Positions 22,438 through 34,195 of a stretch of 64,000 bases of DNA are shown in pieces. Below the pieces are notes generated by a model. The model ran no database searches. It had not been told where the DNA came from and saw nothing but the letters and a program-made list of their open reading frames with translations. Positions within the stretch are counted from its first letter, which is position 1. Every line of letters starts with the position of its first letter. The translations under genes and the position numbers were made by a program. Source of the stretch: Megascapheus bottae (taxonomy: Eukaryota; Chordata; Mammalia; Rodentia; Geomyidae); NCBI GenBank assembly GCA_024803745.1, contig JANJXV010000013.1, forward strand, positions 30,918,001 to 30,982,000, given 5' to 3'.

Positions 22438-23619
22438 AAAGTACATACTTAGTAGTAAATTGCTAATTTCACTGTTCTTAATCTTCTGCTTAATATTTGT
22501 GTTAAATGTATACTAGAGATCTTCTCTGAGCTTGTTCAGACTGATGAGCACCAGTGATTCATGTAAGAATATTTCCTAAATTAAGATTTGATATCTACAG
22601 AGCTTGTTTAAATGAATCATGGCTTTGCAAACATCTGTATGGCATTACTTCTCTTTCTCTGACATTTGGGGCTGTAAGCCCCCAAAATAAGGACCAAATG
22701 AGCAGCAAATATTTCCTACTGATGAGAAATAAAAGATAGGCACTCCTACTCCCATGAAAAACAAAGTGCAGGCACTCATTAGGCAAAACAAACAAAGATG
22801 CAGAATAAGTTATGGATGAAATCAGGTGCATTCTGGAAGCCTATTTTCTGAAACCTATTCAAAATCTATTCCCAGAGGCAATGACTTGTCCATCTTGACT
22901 CATCTTCAAAACAGCCCCTATCATCTTCCTCCAACTACATTTCTTTAGCATTAAAAACTGTTTGGATTTGGATTAAAAGCACAATCAAGGATTTGTTCAC
23001 TGAAAAACAAATTCTAAATTTTCAAAATTTATAAAAAAAAATAAAAATAAAAAGGAAGCCAAGGCCCAAGGAAGACAAGATTGGAAGATGTTCCCCTTTC
23101 CTGACAACTAAAGAAATAAAGATGCTATTACTGTTGCTAACCCTGACATAATTTCACCACCAACCTCTACCAATTGATGAGGATCAACTGGTTAGCCATT
23201 CTGTGGGTTTCATTAGAACTTTCCTTGAGAAAAAATAAATAAAACAGCAAAGATTCCTGAGTGAGGGAACAGATGGCCCCAGACCCAATGTGCCTCAGTA
23301 ACTTCAGTCAGAGGGTCCTGGCATAAAAAATCCCATGACAATTATGGCGTACCAATCAGATGTGAGTTACCAGGCCCTTCAGCCAACACACATGTGATAT
23401 GTCCTTCTTGTATGATTGTCATTGTGTACTTCCTATTGTGTACTTCCCAATGTTACATCCACTTGCTGACTGTGTCCTCTATACTTCACCTCCCCAGTGG
23501 ATTTTACATATACTTACACCTTGTTTCTCTGTGTGGTTGCAGATCACAACACACACTACCAGGAGAATGGTGTAGTCTATCTCATATTCACATTATTATC
23601 TGAGAATTAAAATGATGAG
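22438..23619. other. Noncoding DNA
   Basis: No gene or repeat recognised with confidence. The stretch 23110-23400 is complex and may be a decayed LTR or unique DNA. Confidence 0.45.
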
Positions 23620-23945
23620 ATGTGTAACATGCTGAATGTGAAGTTGTTGAAACATAATCATCATAGCATTAGAAGGTAGGAGCTTTAGGAGGTGGTTAGA
23701 TCATGAGAGTGAGCTCTCATGCAGGGGATTCCTGCCTTCTAAAAGACCACAGAGGGTGACCTTCCCCTTCCTATATGTGATAACAGCCGGAAGTAGGCCC
23801 TTGCCAGACACAAAGTCTGTGGGAATCTTGTTCTTGGACTTCTCAATATCTAGAAGGTGAGAAATGAATCCATGCTGTTGATAAGGCCTCCAGTGTAAGC
23901 TTTGGTGTTATAGCAGACCAAGCAGATGACAAGAACAAATAATAC
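23620..23945 (+). mobile_element. MLT1-type MaLR LTR (ancient ERVL-related), sense
   Basis: Order of landmarks matches the MLT1 group LTR: 'ggtggttagatcatgagagtgagctctcatg', 'cttccccttcctatatgtg', 'ggcccttgccagacac', 'cttgttcttggacttctcaa' and a 'gttatagcagaccaa' end. It is a solitary, heavily mutated LTR of a non-autonomous endogenous element with no open reading frame. Confidence 0.8.
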
Positions 23946-24776
23946 ATTGCTAAAAGATGTACTCACTGCCTGACTTATGTAACTGTAACCTCTCTCTGTT
24001 CATCACCTTTGCAACATTTTTTGTAATTTTAGTGTCATGTGTAGTTTTGATAGTTCTTGGTAACACTAGTTATGTTACAGATGTCTTGAATGACATTCAA
24101 TCCTTCCTATGTAAAAATGTGTTACTTTATATAAAGTCACATTCCTCCGGAAGATTGTATTTGTAACTGAAATCATGTTTACAGAAAAGATTTTTCAAAT
24201 CTTCATTATTTACTGGATTTATGTTTTCTAATCTAGTTTCTAAAAGTTCTTAGTAGTCAAAAAACGTAAACCCTCGTTCAGGGTGGCCTGATGCTTCCCC
24301 AGCTTTCAGACCACTGTTCTCCATGATGTCATATTGAGACTGCTACACAATTTCCTTAAAATGGATCACAAGTCTCTCTTCCCAGTGACGTACCTCCCTT
24401 CCCACTCCAAACTCTGGAACTCACACAAAACTCTTTCTTTTCTTTCCTACCAGGATCATGCAAATTCAGGATGAGATTATTTTTGCCAGACTGTTGGCTA
24501 AGAGGAAAACTAACAAACTAACAAACATGGATCTGATCCTTATGAAATTATATAATTCCTTAAATTCCACATTTTGATTATCATCACAACTCATAAATAT
24601 AGGGCCCTTGCTTTGCCCTGAACTCTGTGCTAATCACAAAGAATATTAATGTTAATACTGAAAAATCCAGTGGTGGTAGACAGTTAATTAAATTGTCCAA
24701 AATGATGCAATATGAGTTATAAAAAACAAAGAATGGGATTCATTGAAGCACTAACTACAAAAGCATCTTGTTAAAA
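23946..24776. other. Noncoding DNA
   Basis: No gene recognised. A 69-codon frame at 23957-24166 begins with an ATG but has no family resemblance. Confidence 0.5.
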
Positions 24777-25110
24777 CTAGTCATGATGGTATGTGCCTGT
24801 AATTCTAGCTGCTTGGGGAGGAGAAGTCAAGGGGACCATGGTTTGAGATCTTCCCAGACAAAAATACTAGCAAACATTTACTTAAAACTTCTGACAAAAA
24901 GCTGGGTACAGTGGTTCCTACCTATATTTCTAATTACTTCCATGTACTTGTAGGTACATGAGAAGTATGGGTAATAGCGAGTCATATTTCAAGGTAGCCC
25001 CAGGCTAAAGCTTGAAAAGGCTAAAAGTATGGCTTAAATGTTTGAGAACTTGCTGGGCAAGAGCAAAGATCTCAGTTCAAACTTCAGTGAAGCCTAATGC
25101 AAAACAAAGC
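24777..25110 (+). mobile_element. Tandem decayed 7SL-like SINE pieces
   Basis: 'catgatggtatgtgcctgtaattctagctgcttgggg' and again 'gctgggtacagtggttcctacctatatttctaatta' (about 24901) are two B1/Alu-like heads within 130 bp. They are followed by 'ggcttaaatgtttgagaacttgctgggcaagagc', a possible tRNA-like right module. All are highly diverged. Confidence 0.55.
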
Positions 25111-25139
25111 AATAGTAATATTGTCAGAACGCCAAACCA

Positions 25140-25705
25140 GACATTATCAACTGTACACAGGGTACTAACATACATTCACTAAGTATCTCCTGTGGTACAG
25201 TCACTCTGCCAGACACCAGGGAAAAAAAACAAGTAAGCACTGCTTTTAGTTACATGCAGTTTGAGTCAAGCTAGAGAGAAGATACAAAGAAAACATGAAT
25301 TCATAAATTAAACTACAATTATAAAGACAGAAAGTTCCATGAGGGAAATGACATGGCAGTATAAAAGAAGATGAGGAAGATAACTAATTAATAAAGAGAT
25401 TAGCAAAAGCCTCTCAAAGAAAATGGAGAAAAGAGGAGGAATTAGTCAGAAAAGGGATTAAGAGAGAAGATCCCAGGCAGAGAGACAGAGACAGCTTTCA
25501 TGAAGACCTTGAAAAAGGATTTTTTTTGAGAGAAGACTATATGGCTTAAACACAGTAAACCAAGTTGGTAATTATAGAATATAGAAATGTAGAAGCTGAG
25601 GCCAAACAACTGAAGGTTTTCTAGGTCTGCTAATAAGGTTGAAATTCACTCTAAGAAAGGTGGGAAGCCACTGAAGAGTTTAAAACAAGTGAGGAATTTC
25701 GTCCC
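25140..25705 (+). mobile_element. Ancient mammalian interspersed repeat, family not named
   Basis: The sequence follows the pattern 'actaagtatctcctgtggtacagtcactctgccagac', 'gagggaaatgacatgg', 'agatcccaggcagaga', 'gaagaccttg', then 'gggaagccactgaagagtttaaaacaagtgagg'. I recognise it as a common old mammalian repeat ('ttgagcacctactatgtgcca... ggaagccattgaagg') but cannot safely assign the family from memory. Confidence 0.5.
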
Positions 25706-27839
25706 AATAACTCTGAGTCTTTATATGTATAAGTGAACTTTGCATGGTACTGAAAACATACTCCTGACTTCACTTCCACTGACTGTCTCTTATCATTGAG
25801 GATTAGCAGTCCGATCCTTTTCATTTTCTCTTCTCCTCCACACACCATATGCCTTATGTGTATGACCCCAGAATCCAGTTGAAGTTCAGGCTCTTCCTGC
25901 CTCATAGGATGGCTGATTCCTCTGGCTTCTTAGAGAACAATCGTGTAGCCTCAGAAGACACTGTAATAACCTTGGAATCACAAATGAAAAAAACTGCCCC
26001 AGAATGAATATTAGTTGAGAACATAGAACCAAGTATAGTGAAATCAAAATTAGGTTTTAGACTAAGTCTTGTTTGGAAAACAACAACAAAAACAATCTAA
26101 CCTGAAACTGTGTGTGAGTTAATGAATTTCCCTTTGCCTCTACTCAGACTTAAATTTGACCCCACTTATTTGTACAAAACTAATTCCTTTGTTATCATGG
26201 TATGATATTTGTATCTTCAGATAACATAATTGTAAGGAGAAAGTAAATACTCCTCACCCTTCTTTTCTCATGGCTTTGTGTTTTGTTTTGTTTTTTGTAT
26301 GCCTAAGTCTCTAGAGAAGGCATTTTATAGAATGAATTTTTTATTGCTCACTTTTGTAACTATAGCTAACTTAACTCTCCCCATAGGTAAATAGGAGCAA
26401 GCAAAAGTACTTAATAAGAATTTTGTTTAATTGACTTTGTTAATAACTCAGGAGGTAATTACTTAAGTAGTGGAACAAATTCCTCTTCTTTTCTTTGACC
26501 AAGAAAACAGTTTGAATTCATCTTTTGTAAAGTCTAAGGGGACAAGAAATGAGCCAGTGTGATTTGTAAGTCCAACGGTCCAGTCTTTGATCCAAAACAG
26601 GTTCTAGTCTTCCTCTGTAATAGAATAAAAGAAATAGCCTGAGTCTTCTAGCTTGAACAAACACTAAGAAAATTCCTGTGGAGTTTGCTCCATAAGGAAA
26701 AACTATGCTCTATGTGTTCAGGATATCAAATACCTTGTGTAGAAGGGGCAGGCAACATGCCTCAAAAGATCTATGCATGTGATACCACTCCCATGAAATA
26801 TTTAACCACATAACTGTACTTCTCATTGTCTGTCCAAGAACTGGGGCTGTGTGTGTGTGTCAATGAAAAGGATAAAGATGACTGTGATAGTTGCTTACCA
26901 CACTGCATCATTGAATGATCTGTTCCCCTTGTGACTTAGAGAGAGACAAATCAACATGAGCCATCCTGTCATGATTCAAAGGAAAAAGAATGATTACCTA
27001 TGAAACTGTAATTATGAGTCTTCTTTCTTACAAACTCCCTCATTTTTTTCTCCACATCACGGTGTAATGTACATCCTATCCTACTTATTTGTTTTATTTT
27101 ATTTCTATTCTATTTAATTTCCTTTTTGTTTCGTAGAATGAAAACTGCAGGAAGGCATAGATTTTTCTAACTGCTCACTGAGATTTTTACCTAAAACAGA
27201 ACTTGATCATAAAAACCATCCAGCAAAATCTTGTTGAGCAGGTGACATATCGGTTTGCCCCATGTATCAATAAATTCATAAATCAGAACTTAAAATGGAT
27301 TGGCAGAAAAAAGAGGTTCAAATTAAAGAAAAGCCTTTGTGCTGTACCTTAATGGCTCTTCTACAATACCCATGACTAAAAACTCACTTTACATTCTGCC
27401 CTTTATTTCTGGAAAAATGCCTAACTCTGAAACACGGAACTCTTCTAAAGCTTGTATGTAGCTTAGAGAAGGTAACAGCTGTAAAATATAAGGTTAAAGA
27501 CTCTCCATACAGGAGCTCAGCATGGATGACTTTTCATTGAATGAGCAAACTCAAATCTTTTTAGGTTTTTAAATCTTGAGCCAATAAGCAACTATGAGTT
27601 AATCCACTCCCTATATTTCTACTACTTCCATGAAACTATTACTTAATCATTTCCAAACAAACATCCCATTTCTGATACTTTTAAAATAAAAACAGAAAAT
27701 CCAACCTAACTACTATTTACTTAAAGGTGTAAAACGGCCTTTCTCCTCCTCTATGAACTTACAAGTAGATCAGCATTTTTGTTGTGGAAACTAATTTTCC
27801 CCTTCAAGCTACATTCTATTTTGCAGTTTCTCCCAAGTT
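25706..27839. other. Repeat-poor noncoding DNA upstream of FIBIN
   Basis: About 2.1 kb without a SINE, L1 or long microsatellite that I can recognise, unlike most of the window. No exon is visible. A CCAAT motif in good context sits at 27581-27585. Low repeat content beside a developmental gene is consistent with regulatory sequence, but that is inference. Confidence 0.5.
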
Positions 27840-28102
27840 CAGTCTTTAAAAAAGAAACCCTGTGCCTTTAATAACAGAGACCTGGTGAGACTTTCCTTTC
27901 CAAACTTGTTCCCAGATTTCCAAGTGAGGAAAACAGCTGTAACTTGAGAGCCCAGAGATCCTCAGGATATCTTTAGCCAAAGGAAAAGCTCCAGATCCCC
28001 TCCTTCCCAGTTGAGGGGTTGAAATACTATCAGAAAGCAAGCGCCTTGCTCTTTTTTCAGGCTTGCTCCATCTCCCAGGAGCAAGAGGGAATTCCAAAAG
28101 TG

Positions 28103-28105
<3 letters not shown>

Positions 28106-28178
<73 letters not shown>
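28106..28178 (+). repeat. (GA)n tract in FIBIN 5' region
   Basis: An uninterrupted run of about 36 GA units, 353-425 bp before the start codon. Polypurine tracts of this length are length-variable and can adopt triplex structure. Its position makes it either promoter or 5' UTR sequence. The long RERER and SLSLS frames overlapping it are repeat translations. Confidence 0.96.
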
Positions 28179-28181
<3 letters not shown>

Positions 28182-28366
28182 CTGCCAGATTCCTGGACAA
28201 GCGCTCCCCCCCCCCACTCCAGTCCCCCTCCGAGCTGGGACGCATTGGGAGAGAGAGGAGGCAGTTCCAGCCCAGAGCAAAGAGCCAAAGGCAGAGAGAG
28301 CTGCGAGGTGCATCCTTCTGCGTAGCTGCTGTGCTACACCACCCAGGCTCTGTTGCACAGAGTCCC

Positions 28367-28450
28367 ATGAAGCCTGCTGGGGAGCTAGGAGCCGGGTGCA
28401 GCCAAACACTGGGGATAGAGGAGGACACTGTTTGGGGAAGGAGGCATTGA
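28367..28450 (+). other. Possible upstream ORF of FIBIN (27 codons)
   Basis: This is the only ATG between the (GA)n tract and the FIBIN start. It opens a 27-codon frame (MKPAGELGAG..., ending GRRH) and stops at TGA 28448-28450, 80 nt before the main ATG and in a different frame. The start context is weak (C at -3). If transcription starts upstream of 28367 it could dampen or gate FIBIN translation. Nothing suggests a conserved peptide. Confidence 0.35.
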
Positions 28451-28521
28451 AGCCCAAAGGGACTTTCTTTATTTTTCTTTTTGCTCGTTCCTGGGTGAGT
28501 AGACTCTCCTAGTCACCCTGA

Positions 28522-29169
<648 letters not shown>

Positions 29170-30120
29170 TCCCAAAGGCGCAAATATCAGGGAGAAAGAA
29201 CCAAATCAGACTCCTGTGGTGCAAAGTTGAAGGACAAAGGATGGGGTTAAGTTTTCCTTTCCACTTAGTATTATTATTTTTTAATGTCAGATTTGCACTT
29301 TGAGAATGAATCTGAAAACAAAAGTAAAGAAAACGTGGAAGGTTTGACTAGGTCTGATTTTGTACAATCCTTATGTAATTTGTTATGATGTGATCCATGG
29401 GAAAGAGTCGTGATAAAGGCATGCGTCCTGTCTTTCTTGGGAGGTTTGGACTTCTGCAGTGGTAACTTTGTTGCAGTCATGACTGAAAGGATGTGTCTTA
29501 TACATAGAGACTGATTTGAGGTTCTTCTCCTTCCCATAATGTGGGATTACACCAAGAGCTAGAGGGATAACTCCATTCCACCCCTTAGTCTTCTCTCTTG
29601 GCTTATGAAAGCTGAAGTATCTGATTTTTAGATGAAGCCCTAGGTGTTGTTCTGCTTGCTTTCCAGCCCATTTCAAGTTGTCTTTTTCTTTTAATTATTA
29701 TTTCTCTTTGTCTTTCTTATTTATTAATCATGGTCTGTGAGTTGCTTTTTATTTTTGTGAAAGTATTGTCTAATCATTCATTGCAAGGAGCTTTGCAGGA
29801 TGGGTCCTCAGTAGGTTTGTCTTAGAGTGGCTGTATTTATGAAGTCTAAGCTCCTGTGGTGGCTACCCACTCTTATGGATACGTTACTCAGTTATGTCTC
29901 GTATTGCATGTCTAGTGCTTTGTCATCTGTCAATTACAAGGGAATATATTTTTGAAAACATCCTTCAACTACCTATGATTTAGGTTTGTGCATTATTGCT
30001 CATGGGGGGGTTGCTTCTTTATTGGTTATTAAAAACTGTATTTCAAGGAGGCAATTCTTATTTTAATAACTTCTCAGCTGTTTTATTATTAAGTCAATAA
30101 ATATGTTTCCAAATAATACT
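29170..30120 (+). other. FIBIN: FIBIN 3' UTR
   Basis: About 950 bp of T-rich sequence from the stop codon to just past the first good polyadenylation signal. It has no SINE or L1 insertion and no long open frame. U-rich stretches at 29680-29760 and 29985-30090 could bind stability factors, but I see no dense AUUUA cluster. Confidence 0.7.
30096..30101 (+). terminator. FIBIN: Polyadenylation signal of FIBIN
   Basis: Canonical AATAAA within 'aagtcaataaatatg'. Cleavage would fall about 15-25 nt later near 30116-30126, and a U/GU-rich stretch ('ttatgtctttaatgtccg') follows at 30136-30153, as expected for a downstream element. It is the first canonical signal after the stop codon. Confidence 0.75.
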
Positions 30121-30395
30121 GGCTTAATTTCTAATTTATGTCTTTAATGTCCGTATTTCAAAGTGGGACCAATGCAATGGAGAGAGGCAGATGGGGATTC
30201 AGCCAGTTTAACTATTGCGTAAGATAAAGAAGGCAGGAGGGGAGCTATGTGCTTTTGATAATCCTGCCTTCCTTGCTCACACCATTCTCATAAGAAAAAA
30301 TACAAAAAAAGTATAACTCATGCCAAAACTTTAAGTGGAATCTCTACTGGTCTCTTCAATCCTCTATATTTCTCTAGTTTTCCCCACAGACTTAA
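30121..30395. other. Noncoding DNA after FIBIN
   Basis: I see no feature between the predicted mRNA end and the SINE at 30413. Confidence 0.5.
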
Positions 30396-30412
30396 TTAGA
30401 AAGTGGATAACA

Positions 30413-30675
30413 GGGGGCTGGGAGTTTGGCCTAGTGGTAGATTGCTTGCCTAGCATGCACGGAGACCCAGGTTCAAGTCCTCGGTACCACATACATAGAA
30501 AAAAGCCAGAATTGGTGCTGGAGCTCAAGTGGTAGAGCTCTAGCCTTGAGAAAGTCCAAGGACAGTGCTCAGGCCCTGAGCTCAAGCCTATGACTGGCAA
30601 AAAAAACAAACAAACAAAAAAAAAAAACCCGAGGGCAAGCAGCCTGTCTCACCTCATGGCTGTAAGCTGTGTGGC
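30413..30675 (+). mobile_element. Dimeric ID-like SINE with extra 3' tail inside the TSD
   Basis: A near-consensus dimeric SINE (30415-30599) ends 'ctatgactggc' and an A-rich segment (30599-30627). It is followed by 48 bp of unrelated sequence (30628-30675) before the second copy of the target-site duplication. The duplication is a perfect 17 bp, TTAGAAAGTGGATAACA, at 30396-30412 and 30676-30692. The 48 bp therefore entered with the SINE, as a read-through 3' tail, or arose at insertion. Confidence 0.88.
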
Positions 30676-30820
30676 TTAGAAAGTGGATAACAAAGTGTAT
30701 ACTATTTATTACCTCAAAGCCACATCTATGTTCTTTAATTAATGGCTTCAAGGGTAAAAAATGTGCTTTTATTCGTGTCTTATCCTAACCTGTCCTCACC
30801 CTCACCTAAAAGAAGCTTTC

Positions 30821-30825
<5 letters not shown>

Positions 30826-30870
<45 letters not shown>
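30826..30870 (+). repeat. (CA)n microsatellite
   Basis: About 22 CA units with one G substitution near the right end. Confidence 0.97.
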
Positions 30871-31696
30871 GAGGAACATACATGTCCATAATCTACTGTT
30901 CAGCAAAGAGCAGATTTTTCCTCCTATATGCAAGGAAATCATTTTTTATTTCCACAAAGTATCAATTACAATAGGGGAAACTAAGAACCAGAAAATCTAG
31001 GTTCATCCTCAGTCCCAGGTCTTTTAGAATTAATGATATGACTTTAGATAAGACTTTACCACACTTACTCTTTTCAAGGATACTGAGATATATGTAGCCA
31101 GAAGCCTGAACATGTGTTTAACTATTTTATTGCTTAAACCAAAAAAAAGCCTATAGAACAATAATCAAAAATCAACATTTACAATTCACTTTTTATTACT
31201 CAGGGCCCAGATTAACTTGCATTATATATTTGTTAGGAGAAAAATTTAAAGACTGTATAGTTTTCATTATTTTTTGTGAAAAAAACGAGGAAGTTATAAG
31301 AGCAGAGGCCCAAACAAGAAAGAATAATTTGTATTTAAATGGTTGTTGTTTGAAAATGTAATTCTTTGTATCTCAAAAATTCTATAGTTTTCAGTGTAAA
31401 GTGCTCAGGCATAATCGATAAACATATTACATGTCATCTTCTTGATTTTTCCCAGTGGTAATAACTTATTGGATATGTGCTAAAGTTGAAGAACTGATTT
31501 CTTCATGCATGTTAATTTCAGTCTGTTGGTGATGATTACTTACAGTATGATGTTAAGAACTCAGAAAGGCCCAGAAGTAAAGAGTTCTGTCTCCAATTAG
31601 AAAATTCTCCATGAGCAGGAAAGGGAGTAGAGATACATCTGCTATAAATTTGAAAACCTGAAATAGATTTTGTGTGAGGTTCTTTCCAGAGTTAAC

Positions 31697-31880
31697 ATTC
31701 TATGATTCCTCCAAAACCAGAACAAAATTATCTGGCATTGAATCACTTCATCCAAAGTGGAATGCATGGATAGTAATCCCATAGACACTCATGGAAATGA
31801 TCCAAAATGGCAAGTGGGAAAGGGAGAGAGAATTCTGCTGGACCATTATCCCAGTAGCTGGCTTCACAAGACTTTCTAAT
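31697..31880 (+). repeat. Dispersed repeat unit, copy 1
   Basis: Shares with 33139-33330 the strings 'ctatgattcct', 'tctggcattgaatcac', 'gtaatcccatagacactcatggaaatgatccaaaatggcaagtggga' and 'gggagagag... ctg(g/c)accat'. Both copies are direct. I do not recognise the family. Confidence 0.65.
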
Positions 31881-32359
31881 CTCTGGTGGTAAGGAGCCAG
31901 CTTCTCTCAGATCCTCTCTTCCTACTTCATTATTCCACTAGACTTTGCTATGCACACAGACAAAAACTCTTTTGTAAGAGTTCTTATCTCTCAGACATGA
32001 AATATTTTAAGCGTCAGAAGAAAATTGCATACTATCTTCCCTTATTAACACATCCATATAATTTCGTAATTTTTATAATTGTGGTTAGTCAAATAACCTC
32101 TGCCAGGCACTGTTCTTGTCTGTAGGTAAATCTGTAACATGATGAAGCCTCAGAATTTCATCTATAGGCCACAAATTTTAAAAGCCTCTTTGAGTTTTAT
32201 TTGAAACTGAAAGCAACGGTCATTGTCGCCATTATTAAAAAAAAAACACAACAAAGAAGTTAATTCTGGGGAGAAGTTAGTATTATTAGTAGGCCTAAGA
32301 ATTGAGTTGCTTCTTTTCATTCTCATAACATACAGTGAGGGGAATTTTATTTTAAAAAG

Positions 32360-32578
32360 TTGTGCTAGTCATTTTCCATTGATGTGTCAAAATTTCTGAG
32401 ATAATAGAATATGAATATTTACTTAAAGAAATATTTGTTTGGTTACAATTTTACCGATTTAAGTGCACAGTCACCTGACTCCATCACTTTGGGCAATGGT
32501 GAAGCAGCATAGTTCACTTCATGATGACAAAGGGGTCGGGAAAAGACATACAGACAGACAGACACAGACAGACAGATA

Positions 32579-32620
<42 letters not shown>

Positions 32621-32882
32621 AACACACAGAGACAGGCGAGAAGAAGATATATTTCCCATGGGCATGTCAATTAGGACAGGATTCTATCTCCTAAATTTTT
32701 ATCACCTCCCAATAGCTCATCAGAAGAGGAACCAAATAAGAGAGATTAATTCATTTAGGAATGAAGTCAGAACCCATCTTCTCCCAAATGACACCTTTGA
32801 ATATTCATGGGGATATTCATGGGGGACCAAGCCTTTAACATGAGTCTTTAAAAGATATTTGATATCCAAACCGTAATAGGAA
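32360..32882 (-). mobile_element. MaLR LTR (MST/MLT1-like), antisense, with internal CA/CAGA microsatellite
   Basis: Left end 'tgctagtcattttccattgatg...aaatttctgaga' and 'tgaatatttacttaaagaaatatttgtttggttac' correspond to the complement of a MaLR LTR 3' end ('tgtattagtct... acctgagactgggtaatttataaagaaa'). The right part has 'tttatcacctcccaatagc' and ends 'gatatccaaaccgtaata', complement of the LTR start. It is an old solitary LTR with a grown microsatellite in the middle and no coding potential. Confidence 0.62.
32549..32634 (+). repeat. (CAGA)n/(CA)n compound microsatellite
   Basis: CAGA units at 32549-32580 pass into about 19 CA units, then a mixed CA/GA end. It lies inside the antisense LTR. 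Confidence 0.95.
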
Positions 32883-33971
32883 GTAAGACATTGTATGAAG
32901 AGAATAATACATTCAAATCACTTTTGAACCATATTTGAGACAGAACTAATTCTGTTTATTGTTATTACTGAGCTAATCATTACCATTATTTTTATAAAGA
33001 AAGCACAGAAATTCTAGGTATTTTTGCCAAGAGTAAAGTCATGTGATGGTTTACACAGTTTACAAGGCTATCGTGTTTCATTCACAATTATCTAGAGAAA
33101 TAGAGGCTTAATAAGTGAGGAGTGTGAAAGTTTCACTGAGGCCTATGGTATGATTCCTACCCCTGGCATTGACTCACCCCATTCAAGGCTAAATGAACAG
33201 CCAGTAATCTCATAGACTGTCATGGAAATGATCCAAGATGGCAAGTGGGAATTTCCACATGAAAAGAGGGAGAGAGGAGAGACCTGCACTGTACCATCAC
33301 TCCACACATCATGCTATATTTTAGTTCAAATGCCTACTATCATCCTCCATTTATACAATCATTTAAGGCTACATTTTGTTGGATGCATTGCCTAAGACTG
33401 CAAATTCTCACCACGCTTAACCATGTGCATAATGTCAGATACCTATTTTGATGGCTTTCATGGGTCTCTTGATATCTGTGGCCTATTGCAGAAAACTATC
33501 AGGCTAGTTTAGCCTCTATAATGTTCAAACCAGGCCCATGGAATTGTCAGGAGCCATCAGAAGCTAGCAAATATGTTATGGATGGCAGCACCAAGGGGTC
33601 ATGCAACAGTTCTCACACTCTACATTGTATTATAAATATTTGTTTTCAACCCTGGCAAAGAAAGATGCTCAAAACATTTAACAGAAGACTTGAAACCTGT
33701 AGATTATTAACCATTTAAATAAATTATAAACATGTCCTTGAAAATCATTAACATGGAATTAGCCTAAAGTACAATGTGGTCAAATTGCATTGACACATTT
33801 TTACAAAGACTTCTTATAAAGGCCTTCTTTATATAGAATATTACTTGGCTACAAAATGGAAATGCTAAGTATGTGCTGCAAGAATTCTAACATAAAAGCA
33901 AAAACAAAGGCATAAGAGGTCTTGGTTACAAATAGGATACAGAAATGTTTAACAATGATTTGTCAATGTGG
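32883..33971. other. Noncoding DNA
   Basis: No gene. Contains the second copy of the dispersed unit at 33139-33330. A 65-codon frame at 33521-33718 has no family resemblance. Confidence 0.5.
33139..33330 (+). repeat. Dispersed repeat unit, copy 2
   Basis: Direct copy of 31697-31880, 1.44 kb downstream. The shared core is 'catggaaatgatccaagatggcaagtggga'. It has small indels relative to copy 1, so the copies are not recent. Confidence 0.65.
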
Positions 33972-34195
33972 AACTGAGTTCTGGTAGCTCAGGCTGTTCA
34001 GAAGGCTGAGATCTGGGAATTGTTGTTTGAAGTCAGCCTGGGAAGGAATGTCTGTGAGAATCTTATTTCCAGTGAATCACCAGAAAACCGAAAGAGTTCC
34101 TGTGTCTCCAAGTAGTAGACTGTGTGAGCCTTGCGTGCAGAGACTGAGGCCAGGCCATGAGTTCTAGTCCCATGACCAGAAAAAGAAAGAAGAAA
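33972..34195 (+). mobile_element. Composite SINE (7SL-like + tRNA-like), sense, diverged
   Basis: Left half: 'ctggtagctcaggctgttcagaaggctgagatctggg', 'gtttgaagtcagcctgggaagg', 'cttatttccagtgaatcacc'. Right half from about 34100: 'aagtagtagactgtgtgagccttg', 'ctgaggccaggccatgagttc', then an A/G-rich tail. Same architecture as 15447 and 15591-15871. Confidence 0.72.

Larger units (their letters stand above)
30693..32355. other. Noncoding DNA with (CA)n and a duplicated 180 bp unit
   Basis: No gene. It contains the CA run at 30826-30870, a weak MIR-like piece at about 30995-31110 ('agactttaccacacttactc'), and one copy (31697-31880) of a unit that recurs at 33139-33330. Confidence 0.5.

Noticed and set aside
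27846..28512. Several 100-200 codon frames on both strands upstream of FIBIN
   Set aside because: They are opened by the (GA)n tract (RERE or SLSL runs) and several begin at non-ATG codons. None resembles a protein.
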